A DNA stretch of 64,000 nt from Fratercula arctica (lineage: Eukaryota; Chordata; Aves; Charadriiformes; Alcidae), in assembly GCA_947846985.1 (NCBI GenBank), contig CANTUZ010000026.1, forward strand, positions 55,844,730 through 55,908,729, in the 5' to 3' direction. Both the position numbers and the translations under genes were made by a program. Every line of letters starts with the position of its first letter. Positions within the stretch are counted from its first letter, which is position 1. This document shows positions 25,586 to 35,310 of the stretch, piece after piece. The notes under the pieces were generated by a model, which saw only the letters and a program-made list of their open reading frames with translations, did not search any database and had not been told where the DNA came from.

Positions 25586-26590
25586 CTAGTGCCTCCCGTG
25601 GGGTGGCCTCTTCTTGGCTGGAGAAGAGGCCTCGGGGCTGCCGTGCCTTCTCTTCGGGGGATGCCGTGGCCCCCCAGAGGAGCGTTCCCTGCCGCCGCTG
25701 GAAGTAGATGGAGTTGCGGCGGCATCCTGGGGTTCCTGCTGGGGCTCCTCTTGATCCCCGGGGACAGGAACGGGGGCAGAAAGAGGGCTGGTGGCATCCC
25801 CATGAAGGGCAGCTGCTGACGTGCTGGGGAGGTCATCCATGCTGGTTGCTTCCACGCTGTCGGAGTGGGTCAGGCCAGCAGTAGGAGACCTTTCTTGGGA
25901 GGGAGCGGGGACGGGGGCAGCTGTGGGGCTCTCCTCCCGCTGCCTCGCAGCACGGCCGTTGTCCAGGGCCAGCAGACGGCGGGCCTCCCCGCTGCACCGT
26001 TGCACGGCAATGTCAATAAGCCGTCGGACAAATGTTGCCGCGCGGTTTTGGAGGCAGGCTTCCATCAGCTGGACCATCATGTCTTCATCCAGCCCAAAAA
26101 GGGCCAGGAAGGGCATGAGAATGTCCTCCGCTATGTCTGCCCGTGAACGCCGGCTCCCAAACATGCGTCGCAGTTCCTGACGCACCCAGGTCCGAATGGG
26201 CAGGAGGAGGGCTGGGTGGTCCTGGAAGAGGGATGCCCAGGTGCTGGGCTGGAGTCCGCCCAGAGGAGCCCCGGGCACCACTGCCACAGGCTGTTGTTCC
26301 CTCACTGCGCGGCTGTGAGCAGCTGGATGTGCAGGAGCTCCTCCTGCCTGGTGGCTGACGACAGGTGACGCCGCAGGCGCTGTGACGACGTGCTCCTGGA
26401 AGTCGTCGTCCGTCCGCACCGAGTGCAAGATGGAGCAGATCCTCCTCTTGCAGAGGGGGCACTCGGGCTTGGTCTCAACCCAGCACAGGATGCAGGGGTA
26501 GCAGAACTGGTGGAGGCATGGGAGCACATAGCTGGCCTCCTCCCAGCTGCCCAGGCAGATGGGACAGCGGTTCTCCAGCTCCGTGGCCAT
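25586..26590 (-). CDS. TOPORS-like RING-finger protein, predicted E3 ubiquitin ligase
   Basis: A 334-codon frame from ATG at 26590 to TAG at 25588-25586. The frame stays open upstream to about 26911 but contains no earlier ATG, so the start MATELENRC is clear. A C3HC4 RING finger covers residues 9-47, with ligands C9, C12, C25, H27, C30, C33, C44 and C47, followed by SILHSVRTDDDFQEHV, which is close to the sequence after the RING in TOPORS. Residues about 117-198 (LLPIRTWVRQELRRMFG onward) match the conserved helical block of TOPORS. Residues about 215-305 are Pro/Ser/Ala-rich and acidic, and the C-terminus is basic (PPKRRH, PAKKRP) and NLS-like. It lacks the long RS-rich half of TOPORS, which is about 1000 residues. 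The predicted role is a nuclear ubiquitin (possibly SUMO) ligase. All zinc ligands are present and there are no breaks. From memory, birds carry multiple such genes; I cannot say whether this copy is expressed. Confidence 0.85.
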   Translation of the reverse strand: MATELENRCPICLGSWEEASYVLPCLHQFCYPCILCWVETKPECPLCKRRICSILHSVRTDDDFQEHVVTAPAASPVVSHQAGGAPAHPAAHSRAVREQQPVAVVPGAPLGGLQPSTWASLFQDHPALLLPIRTWVRQELRRMFGSRRSRADIAEDILMPFLALFGLDEDMMVQLMEACLQNRAATFVRRLIDIAVQRCSGEARRLLALDNGRAARQREESPTAAPVPAPSQERSPTAGLTHSDSVEATSMDDLPSTSAAALHGDATSPLSAPVPVPGDQEEPQQEPQDAAATPSTSSGGRERSSGGPRHPPKRRHGSPEASSPAKKRPPHGRH

Positions 26591-26675
26591 GCTCTCCACG
26601 CTCTGCGGTGGGCTGCGGGGAGCTGAGGGTGTTAAATTGCTCCCGCTCCCTGGCGCTGCAGCAGCCGGTGTCACA

Positions 26676-26784
26676 CTAGAAGAGGAAGAGAGGCCACAGT
26701 CATTTGCTGGCTCCAGGCAGGGGTGGAAGAAATGCCCAGGTCCCTCAAGAAGGAAAGCCTCCCTGGTTTCCCCTCCCAGCTCAC
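26676..26784 (-). other. Candidate intron in the 5' leader of the RING gene
   Basis: On the minus strand, GCGGAG|GTGAGC gives a consensus donor with the intron starting at 26784. CTCTTCCTCTTCTAG|TGTGA gives a pyrimidine-rich acceptor ending at 26676. The 109-nt intron would join a noncoding first exon (about 26785-26975) to the exon carrying the ATG at 26590. The open frame through this stretch (to 26911) starts with GTG, not ATG, which fits untranslated leader and intron rather than an N-terminal extension. It is inferred from splice signals only. Confidence 0.5.
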
Positions 26785-26999
26785 CTCCGCTGCTGCGAGC
26801 GCACCTCCTGGGTGCCCCGGCTTGCTGGACCTGGTGGGGCCAGGGCAAGTCCTTGAGTGGCTCTGGGTCAGGTATGGAGAGTTGCAACAAGCAACTCCCC
26901 AAGCACGACACCAGTTCCTAGGCTTTCCTCAGCACTCCGGCCTCGCCAACTTGCTCAGCTGGAGTGTGGGCACAAACCGGCTGGGTGGGACTCGCTGCC

Positions 27000-27008
27000 C
27001 GTATATAA
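27000..27008 (-). promoter_or_regulatory. Candidate TATA box of the RING gene
   Basis: The minus strand reads CTTATATAC here, in otherwise GC-rich sequence, about 220 bases before the proposed leader donor site and about 410 bases before the ATG. Transcription would start near 26975. It is a single AT-rich motif in a GC-rich patch, so suggestive only. Confidence 0.4.
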
Positions 27009-27419
27009 GCAGTGAGGGGCACCTGGTGACAATCCATCACTAGCTGCCATCACAGTTCACCCCTCGGTGACATCAGAAGCCATTGCTCAGTCACCAAGGC
27101 CTCAGCCATGTCTTCCCAGGGCCCCCTAAGGTCACTCTGGCTGTGGCAGACGTCTCCAGGCACATGTGGCACAAGGGTTCATTGGATGACGCCTCGTGCC
27201 TCCCTGGGAGGCTGCAGGACAAAGTCCCACAAGCTCTCCCCACACCCCAGCACTGCTGGCCAGCCCTCTGGGCTCCCCTGATTCCTCCCATGGTAGGGCA
27301 CCGGCAGCCCTTGCCTCACTCTCATGGTTTTTCTCCTGTCTTTCTCCCCTAACCAGAGGACATTTGGGGTGCTAGGCTGAGAAACCAGAGGGGAGGCTCA
27401 GGGGAGGCAAGGAGGGTCT

Positions 27420-27715
27420 GTGGGGCTGGGGCTGGTTCAGCATGGAGCAGAGAAGGCATTGGGGCACCTCACAGCACACCCCAGTGCCTATGGGGAAGGC
27501 ATCAAGGGGATGGGGACAGGTGTTTGCCAGCACTGCCTGGTGGGAGGGTGAGAGACGGTGTCATCTCCTGAAAGTGGAGAAGTTCAGGCTGGAGATAAGG
27601 AATGAACCCCCAAATCCCTGTGAGGATCATGAAGCACTGGAGAGGGTAGCCCAGAGAGGATGTGGGATCCCAGAGCCTGGAGGTCTTCAGGACCTGAGTG
27701 TCCCCAAGCCAGAGC
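27420..27715 (+). mobile_element. Highly degraded CR1-like fragment, plus strand
   Basis: Short blocks keep the order of a plus-strand CR1 ORF2 end: AGAAGTTCAGGCTGGAGATA, then GAAGCACTGGAGAGGGTAGC, CCAGAGAGGATGTGGGATCC and CCTGGAGGTCTTCAGGACC. These correspond to the d[17 protein letters not shown] and E-F-K parts of the ORF2 tail. Many indels separate them. It lies head to head with the nearly full-length minus-strand CR1. Confidence 0.35.
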
Positions 27716-27823
27716 ACAACTGTCACAAGCCCATGAATCATACAATCTTCATGGTTGGAAAGGACCTTTGAGATCATTGAGTCCAACCATACACACACAC
27801 AAAAAACCCTACAATCTCTGCCA

Positions 27824-30673
27824 CTAGAGCATGCCCTGAAGTGCCAAATCTAGACGTTTCTGAAATACCTCTAGGGATGGTGACTCAACCACCCCCCTGG
27901 GCTGGCTGTTCCAGTGCCTGACCACTCTTTCAGTAAAGTAATTCTTCCTAATATCCAATCTAAACCTCCCCTGCTGCAACTTCAGACCATTTCCTCTGGT
28001 CCTGTTGTTATTCACCTGGGAGAAGAGGCCAACACCCACCTCTCTACAGCCTCCTTTCAGGTAGTTGTAGAGGGCAATGAGGTTTCCCCTCAGCCTCCTC
28101 TTCTCCAAACTAAACAGGCCCAGTTCCCTCAGCCTCTCCTCATATGGCTTGATCTCCAGACCCCTCACCAGCTTGGTAGCTCTCCTCTGGACACGCTCCA
28201 GCACTTCAATGTCCCTCTTGTACAGAGGAGCCCAGAACTGAACACAGTACTCAAGGTGAGGCCTCACCAGTGACGAACACAGAGACACGATCACTTCCCT
28301 ACTCCTGCTGACCATGCTGTTCCTGATACAAGACAGAATGCTGTTGGCCTTCTTGGCCACCTGGGCACACTGCTGACTCATGTTAAGCTGGCCGTCCACC
28401 AGCATCCCCAGGTCCTTTTCTGCTGGGCAGCTTTCTAGACACTCTTCCCCAAGCCTGTAGCGTTGCTTGGGGTTGTTGGGACTAAACTGCAGGACCCGGC
28501 ACTTGGCCTTATTAAACCTCATACAATTGGCCTTGGCGCATTGATCCAGCCTGTCCAGGTCCCTCTGTAGAGCCTTCCTACCCTCAAGCAGATCAACACT
28601 CCCACCTAGTTTGGCGTCATCTGCAAACTTACTGAGGGTGCACTCAATCCCCTCATCCAGATCATCGATAAAGATATTAAACAAAACTGGTCCCAAAACT
28701 GAGCCCTGAGGGACACCACTGGTGATCGGTCACCAAGAGGATTTCACCCCATTAATCACAACTCTCTGGGCATGACCATCCAGCCAATTTTTAACCCAGT
28801 GAAGAGTACACTTGTCTATGGCATGATTCGCCACCTTCTCCAGGAGAATGCTGTGGGGGACGGTGTCAAAGGCCTTACCAAAGTCCAGGCAGACAACGTC
28901 CACAGCCTTCCCTGTGTCCAGAAGGTGGGTCACATGGTCACAGAAAGAGATCAGGGTGGTTAAGCAGGACCTCCCTTTCCTAAACCCATGTTGGCTGGCC
29001 CTGATCCCTTGGCTGCCCTGCACTTGCCGTGAGAGCTCACTCAGGATGATCCTCTCCATGATCTTTCCTGGTACTGAGGTCAGGCTGACAGGCCTGTAGT
29101 CCCCTGGATTCTCCTTCCGACCCTTCTTGTAGATGGGCATCACATTAGCCACCCTCCAGTCATCTGGTACCTCCCCTGTTGACCAAGATTGTTGATAAAT
29201 GATGGAGAAAGGCTTGGTGAGCTCTCCCGCCAGCTCCCTGAGTATTCTTGGGTGAACCCCATCTGGCCCCATAGACTTATGTGTGTCTAGGTGCAGAAGC
29301 AGATCATTGACTACTTCCTCCTGGATTATGGGTGCGTTGTTCTGCTCTCCATCCTTATCTTCCAGCTCAGGAGGCTGAACACCCTGGGGATAGCTGGTCT
29401 GACTATTGAAGATGGAAGCAAAGTAGGTATTAAGTATCTCAGCCTTCTCCTCGTCCTTGGTTGCAACTTTCCCCCCTTTATCCAGTAAGGGATGGAGATT
29501 CTCCCTGGCTCTCTTTTTGTTGATGTATTTATAAAAACTTTTTTTGTTGTCCTTAATGTTAGCGGCCAAGTTAAGCTCCAACTGGGCTTTTGCCTCCTAA
29601 TTTTCCTCTGTATAACCTAACAGGTTCTCTGTACTGCTCCTGAGTTGCCTGTCCCTTCTTCCAAAGGTGGTAAAGCTTCCTTTTATTCCTAAGTCCCATC
29701 AGAAGTTCCTTATTCATCCAGACTGGCCATTTTCCCCGTCCTTTAAACTTGCAACACTTGGGGACAGCCTGCTCCTGGGCCTTTACGATTTCCTTCTTGA
29801 AGAGCGTCCAGCCTTCCTGGACCCCTTTGCCCTTCAGGACTCTCTCCCAAGGGACTCTCTCAACCCGTGTTCTGAACAGCCTAAAGTCTGCCCTCCAGAA
29901 GTCCAAGGTGGAGGTTTTGCTAACCCCCCTCCTTACATCACTACGAGTTGAAAACTTGACCATTTCATGACCACTAAACCCAAGATGGCCTCCGACCACC
30001 GCATCTCCCACTAGTTCTTCTCTGTTTGTGAACAGTAAATCTAGTGAGGCACCTCCCCTGGTAGGCTCACCTACCAGTTGTGTCAGGAAGATATCTTCCA
30101 TGCGCTCGAGGAACCTCCTAGCCTGCCTGCTGTCTGCTGTGTTATATTTCCAGCAGATACCCTGCAGTTGAAGTGCCCAACCAGAACAAGGGCTGGTGAT
30201 TGTGAGACTTCAGCCAGCTGCTCATAGAATACTTCATCTGTCTCCTCATCCTGGTTGGGTGGTCTATAGCATACTCCCAGCACAAGATCTCCCTTATTTG
30301 CCTTCCCCTTCATCCTTACCCATAAACACTTGACTTTCTTATCACTGGAATCTAGCTCTATACAATCAAAACATTCCCTAATGTACAGAGCCACACCCCC
30401 GCCTCTCCTTCCTTGCCTATGCCTTCTGAAGAGCTTATAGCCATTCATCGCAGCATTCCAGTCATGATAGTCATGTCACCACATTTCCCTGATGGCGACT
30501 ACATCATAGCTGTCCTGCTGCACAATGGCTTCCAGCTCATCCCGTTTGTTGCCCATGCTACATGCATTCGTGTAGATGCATTTGAGCTGGGCTACCGATT
30601 TCACCCCCATCCTTGGCCCTTTATCCCTAGGCTCATTACTAATGGGCCTGGTTTTATCCCCTTCCCCCTTCAT
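27824..30673 (-). pseudogene. CR1 ORF2 (endonuclease/reverse transcriptase), disrupted
   Basis: The frame starts at ATG 30673 and ends at TAG 27826-27824, about 950 codons. The N-terminal apurinic-type endonuclease is recognisable from IYTNACSMGNKRDELEA, GYKLFRRHRQGRRGGGVALY and VLGVCYRPP. The reverse transcriptase (about 29.6-28.2 kb) shows KSMGPDGVHPRILREL, KKGRKENPGDYRPVSL, the motif-A region LDFGKAFDTV and the catalytic FADD box. The C-terminus ends [16 protein letters not shown]. The frame is broken by in-frame stops near 30476 and at 28732-28730 (just before the GVPQG-type motif) and by frameshifts near 30160 and 29600. Few breaks over 2.85 kb imply a fairly recent insertion. Confidence 0.9.
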
Positions 30674-30675
30674 TT

Positions 30676-31729
30676 CTAGTTTAAAGCCCTGCCCATGAGC
30701 CTTACTAACTCTTGGCCTAGTACCCTTTTCCCCTTTTGGGATAGGGTTTTCCCATTCCTAGCAAGCAGGCCCGGTGTCCTGTGGATCAAACTATGATCAT
30801 AGAACACAAAGCCCTGCTCGTAGCACCAGTTTTGGAGCCAGGTGTTGATCTGTCCGATTTTCTTGTTTACCCATTCATTAGTCCCCAAAACTGGAAGGGC
30901 AGACAAGAACACAATTTGTGCTCCTGAACGCTTGACAAGCCATCCCAAGGCTCTGAAATCTTTCTTCATTGCCCTCAGACTTCTACTCTCCAGCTCATCA
31001 CCGTCTGCCTGGTAAGATCAAAAGAGGGTAATAACCTGAGGGCCGTATCAGGCCAGGAAGCTTCCTGGTTATATCCTTAACACAGGCCCCAGGGAGGCAG
31101 CAGACCTCCCTGTGGGAAGGGTCCGGCCTGCATATGGGACCCTCAGTTCGCCTCAGAATGGAACCCCCTACGACTATTGCCCTCCTCCTGCTCTTCACAG
31201 AAGCAGTCTTAATGCGTGGAGCTGGCTGCTTTGACGACTCCCTGGATGGGGCTTTATCAACATCCTTAGTTCCTTCATCATCTATCTCCAGAGGCCCATA
31301 TCTGTTCTTTACGGGCACCTGAGGAGGCATGGGAGGTCTGGAGGGGACTCTCCTGCTGCCCTGAGCAGGCACCTGCTTCCATTCCTACCCATCCTCTCCT
31401 AGTTCCCCTCCTGTCTGGTGACAAGACGGCAGGGGATCCTCTACCTCTCGTGGAGCCTCCGCCTGCTGCTCTTTCCCTAAGGATGGCAGGGTGTGGCTCC
31501 ACCAATCAATCTCCCTTTCACACTCCCAAATGGTCCTCAGTCTTTCCATGTCCTCCTTAAGCTCAGACACCACACTGAGCAGATCATTGACCTGGTCTTT
31601 GCTGTCCTCCTGCCAGAGTGACAGACATTCCATGCAGCCCATCACCTGGACAGCTGCATGTCTCTCCATCAGGTCCGTTTGGGTCGCTTTATTCCTTTCG
31701 GCTTTGGCTACAGACCGAGTGGAGACCAT
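30676..31729 (-). pseudogene. CR1 ORF1 (coiled coil and SGNH esterase-like), disrupted
   Basis: ATG at 31729 and TAG at 30678-30676. The first part has a CMECL cysteine pair and a leucine/acidic segment (VNDLLSVVSELKEDMERL) suitable for a coiled coil, as in CR1 ORF1. The middle (about 31.2-31.0 kb) has the esterase block RRAIVVGGSILRRTE and CRPDPSHREVCCLPGA. The end has IVFLSALPVLGTNEWVN. One nonsense codon (TAG at 31387-31385) and one frameshift near 31010 break it. The usual GDS nucleophile block reads GGS here. ORF1 proteins of this group bind nucleic acid during retrotransposition; the role of the esterase is unsettled. Confidence 0.85.
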
Positions 31730-32050
31730 GTTTCCTTTGCAGTCGACTTAGCCTGCCTGCCTGCTTGCTCTCCCCTCGTTCCTCCCCTCGCAGTCACCCG
31801 TCCCGTGCCGCACTCTGCGCTGGCTGCCCGCCGCTGCTGCCGCCTCACCAATGCACACCCTCCTCCGGTGCTCCCAGGTGGTTCCGCAGGTGACACCCAC
31901 GCAACCCCCACTCGCTGCTTGTTTGCTCAGTGCGCAGCTCGCTGCGCTCCCGAAGGGCTGCTTTTATGAGGGGAGAGTGGTCCCACCCCCTCCTCACTCA
32001 GACCTGCCACCACTCGTCTTCCAATTTTTACTTGTGCCCGGCGTTCCCTT

Positions 32051-32325
32051 GCCAAAGGCACAGATTGCCCAGTGCTTCGATCTATCTAGTTACCTCTCTA
32101 AGGCCTCTTGTCACTCGAGAGAGTCAACAGCACCTTCCAGTTTGGTACCATCAGCAAATATACTAATGGTGCTTTAAACTCCTGCCTCCAGATCATGGAT
32201 AAAAATGGTGAACGGAACTGGCCCTAGAATTGAGCCCTGAGGAACAGCACTAGTTGCTGGCCACTAGCCAGATGCAGCCTCATTCACTAGAACCCCTTGA
32301 ACCCTGCCGTTCAGGGACATTATTT
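32051..32325 (-). mobile_element. Older CR1 fragment (reverse transcriptase region), minus strand
   Basis: The plus strand reads TTGCCCAGTGCTTCGATCTA, CCAGTTTGGTACCATCAGCA, GATCATGGATAAAAATGGTG and TTGAGCCCTGAGGAACAGCA. These are diverged versions of the same blocks seen at 28.55-28.75 kb in the young element, corresponding to the region around the FADD box and the GPVLFNIFI motif. It is much more diverged and has no open frame. It abuts the 5' end of the nearly full-length CR1 in the same orientation. Confidence 0.8.
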
Positions 32326-35084
32326 GAACTTACTATTTTAACAAGACCACAAAACTTATCTGTCTCTCCCATCTTCTCCCATGTCCAATTAACTGAGTTT
32401 CCTCTGTCTCTCAAAGAAAGGACATAAAAGCAGCAAACTTCTGATAAAGGAAATAATATATGACTAGTGCAAAATAAATAAGGAGCAGAAAACTATGACA
32501 GGAAATTATGAAATATATCACAAATACAAATGAGCTTAAAAATATTGACATAAAACAAGCTACTGCTTGAGCAAGAAAACACTACAAATTTCTTGTCAAT
32601 TATTTTTCATTTGGTCTTCTATATACATTGTTTTAACTTTTCACTGACATTTTTTGAATGTTTTACTTTTTCATATTATCTTTTTTCATGTTTTTTCCCT
32701 CTCTTAATCTTCATTAATAATTTCTTTTATGCTTTTAGTTCCATTTTCCTTCATTAATTTCTTTTCATTCTCTTTTTCTGGGTTCTAGATAATCTACATT
32801 ACCTGTGTTTGCAGTCTTTTTTTTTCCCTTGCACCCATTTGGTGATGAATGAATGCCCTAGCTGGAGCAAAAGGAAACAGGCTCTCCCAAGAATGATGTA
32901 TTCTTAAGGAAGTTCTCTAAGAGAAGATACATTTAACTACAACTCTAAATTTTTAAGCCTGTATTTTGTAAATATTGAATGTAAAATAGTGAAATCCTGC
33001 CTTTCAAAGAGTCCAATGATAAGTGAATTACTCTAAGTAGATCATTATGGTAAGGTAAGCAAGTAAGATTGCCCAGTTATGGGATTAAGATGCAAAAAGG
33101 TGCATGTCTGAGAATAGATAATCAGAACGTGACAGCAAAAGGAATTATTTAAATAACTCTGATAGATATGATGACTCTGTTGAATACGTGCTGCCTTGTG
33201 AAGCTTTTCTTTTTCCATAAATGGACTTTAAATTGTTCTTCCTCCTTTTTTCTTCTCTGGAAAGACTGAATAGCTTTCTGGGTTGTTTTTTTCTCCTCAA
33301 AAAGACACATTTCTCTAGTTCTTTGCAGCAGAAGGGCATTTTATATGTTTGGATTAGACTATATGCCTTAAAGCATTACTGCTACGATCTCTCACCTTAC
33401 ATCATTAGGAAGGATGAGAAGAAATCACTGTATTACTACTGGCATGTGTTTTTCAGTCACAATAAAAAAAGGGTAATTTTATCACTTTCCACTTGCCTGT
33501 CTTGAAAGTAGAAGACAACACATTATTCTGGAAAGACCCGTCCTTTTAGTGGCTTGTGTATGCAAAGATTGTTCAGGGGACTTCACCCTTTCCAGATATT
33601 GATGCTTCTTACAGGAAGAGCAAGCTTTCAATAATCCTTACGAATACCCTAGTAAGGCTCTTTTAAACAAAGACTGAATTTACTTATTTGTAATCTTGCT
33701 GTAGCCATGTGCCAGCTCTTCTTTTCCCAGGAAATACCAAATGCTGTACACCTTGGTAGGCTGAAGTCGGTACACAAGACCCTTTCTTAGCATACAGTGT
33801 GAGTTTCGATTACAATTTTTGTGTGTGTGTGTCACATTATCCTGCACCACATGCAGCCATCGCATTTGTGCTGTATGGTGCCTAACACACCCTTCTGGGG
33901 CCGTTAGACCATGCTTTTTCCCTGGTGCAATCTGTTCTAGTCCATTGTTCACAGCATGCAGAAAACTACCACCAACGAGATGCGGCATTAATACACACTC
34001 ACATCTGCAGTCTCGGTGAAATACCAAAAAATCCAGACATGAAAACGAAACTTCACAAAGTAGTAGAAAATATCTAGTAAGGTGCAATTCTACATTGGCA
34101 GAAGAATGGAGTAGATGACCTAATCTCTTCCCCACCCCACCTCCTTTTCTTACCACTTTTTAGCATTGTTACTTCTCTGCTTTTTGAAGGGAACTGAGTT
34201 GCTTCCTCACTACCAGAACTGGACCTTCTAGAACAACAGCATGATATGAGCAGGCTACCATACAGAAACTTGGGCTAAGTTTTACCATTGCAAAGGCTTA
34301 ATAAAGGACTATAATCTTCAGATCTCCCATCTTGACCCTTTGCAATCACAGTTAAAAGTTATGTGATACCATAAATTAATAGCATGGAACTACGTGGTAA
34401 TATGCAGTACAAATACTTTTGTAGTCTACACTAAATTTAAAGTTCTCTCCTATGGAAATAGTTTTTACATTTTGAGACTGTTAAACATGTAAATTTATAG
34501 CCTCACTGTAATACAAGATTGCACCTGACAGCGGTCACAGCTCAGTGGCGGAGTGTCACACTGGCATGGGAAATGAAGGTGCTCAGCACCACCCTAGTTT
34601 ACACCGTAATGCAGCATTCCCAGATGCCACTCTCAACTGCTTAGAAAAGTTCAGTCTCTCATATTTTGACTTTGTATTTCTTTAAAACTTTAGCTGACTG
34701 AGCTTCAAGAAAAACATATTCTAGGATTCTGGAGGACAGAAATACCAATGTAATAAAGGGCTATCTCTCTAAAGCAGGTGATAAATCAAACTATCATCAT
34801 TTTTTACACCTAAGTAGACAAAAGACATTAAAAACTTACATATGTTTAATTTAATGTAACAAGTAACCTATTGCTACTGGAAATTACTGCTCAGAAAGAC
34901 CCCCTCCTCCCCACACCCACACACTGAACTGTCTTGAGTAAAACTGAAGATGTGGGATTCTCCACTGTGTATGCATATTTCTCTACTGGAGTTTATATAT
35001 TCAGGACAGTTATTCATAGTTTCTGAATTCAGTTACTGGAGACAGAATGCAGTAATGAAATCTCATCTGAACTGGCTGTGCACT
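32326..35084. other. AT-rich intergenic DNA, no supported gene
   Basis: No conserved protein, RNA gene or recognisable repeat was found. Contents are T-rich runs around 32600-32830 and a TG run near 33818-33830. The 158-codon minus-strand open frame at 33680-34156 has no ATG at its start and no recognised domain (see rejected items). Confidence 0.55.
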
Positions 35085-35310
35085 CACTATCTTGGATGAT
35101 TTCAAGGTCAGTAAGACAGAAGTGATAAATGAGTTGCAATGACTCAAAACCAATAAATCCTCAGGTCCAGATGGGTTTTATCCAAGGTTGTTAAAGATAC
35201 TAAGAAAGAATAATGTAGGCTGGTGGCAGTAATCCTGGAAAATTAGATTATTGTGAAGAGGTTTTGGAAGCTACAGGAGAAATAAGACTGACGTACAAAA
35301 ATGTAGTAAG
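35085..35310 (+). mobile_element. Fossil CR1/L3-type LINE fragment (reverse transcriptase)
   Basis: The plus strand from about 35146 translates as LKTNKSSGPDGFYPRLLK, which is the conserved KSxGPDGxxPRxLK block at the start of the reverse transcriptase in CR1- and L3-type LINEs. The same motif reads KSMGPDGVHPRILREL in the young CR1 at about 29.25 kb. Sequence on both sides is too decayed to follow for more than about 200 bases. This is an ancient insertion. Confidence 0.6.

Larger units (their letters stand above)
27732..32050 (-). mobile_element. Nearly full-length CR1 LINE, minus strand
   Basis: About 4.3 kb, close to the complete CR1 length of about 4.5 kb. Reading the minus strand: a GC-rich 5' leader (about 32050-31730, with a TCATAAAAGC TATA-like motif near 31960); ORF1 with a coiled-coil N-terminus and an SGNH esterase-like domain (31729-30676); ORF2 with endonuclease and reverse transcriptase (30673-27824); a short 3' UTR with the reversed form of GGTTGGAAAGGACCTTTGAG; and an ATGATT-type tail near 27732. 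Most avian CR1 copies lose their 5' end, so the preserved leader and ORF1 are unusual. Both ORFs carry a few nonsense and frameshift changes, so this copy cannot move by itself. The exact 5' boundary with the older CR1 at 32.05 kb is uncertain. Confidence 0.9.

Noticed and set aside
26591..26911. N-terminal extension of the RING protein
   Set aside because: The frame is open but has no ATG, contains consensus splice sites and resembles no protein. Read as leader and intron.
25405..26921. Other open frames on both strands over the RING gene
   Set aside because: They are shadows of the GC-rich RING coding sequence; none shows a domain.
27824..32050. Separate small host genes in the CR1 interval
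   Set aside because: All frames here are pieces of CR1 ORF1 and ORF2 or their antisense shadows.
33680..34156. 158-codon minus-strand open frame
   Set aside because: It begins with GTG, not ATG. Cysteines and histidines are scattered without a known pattern, no domain is recognised, and the translation crosses a TG microsatellite. Treated as chance.
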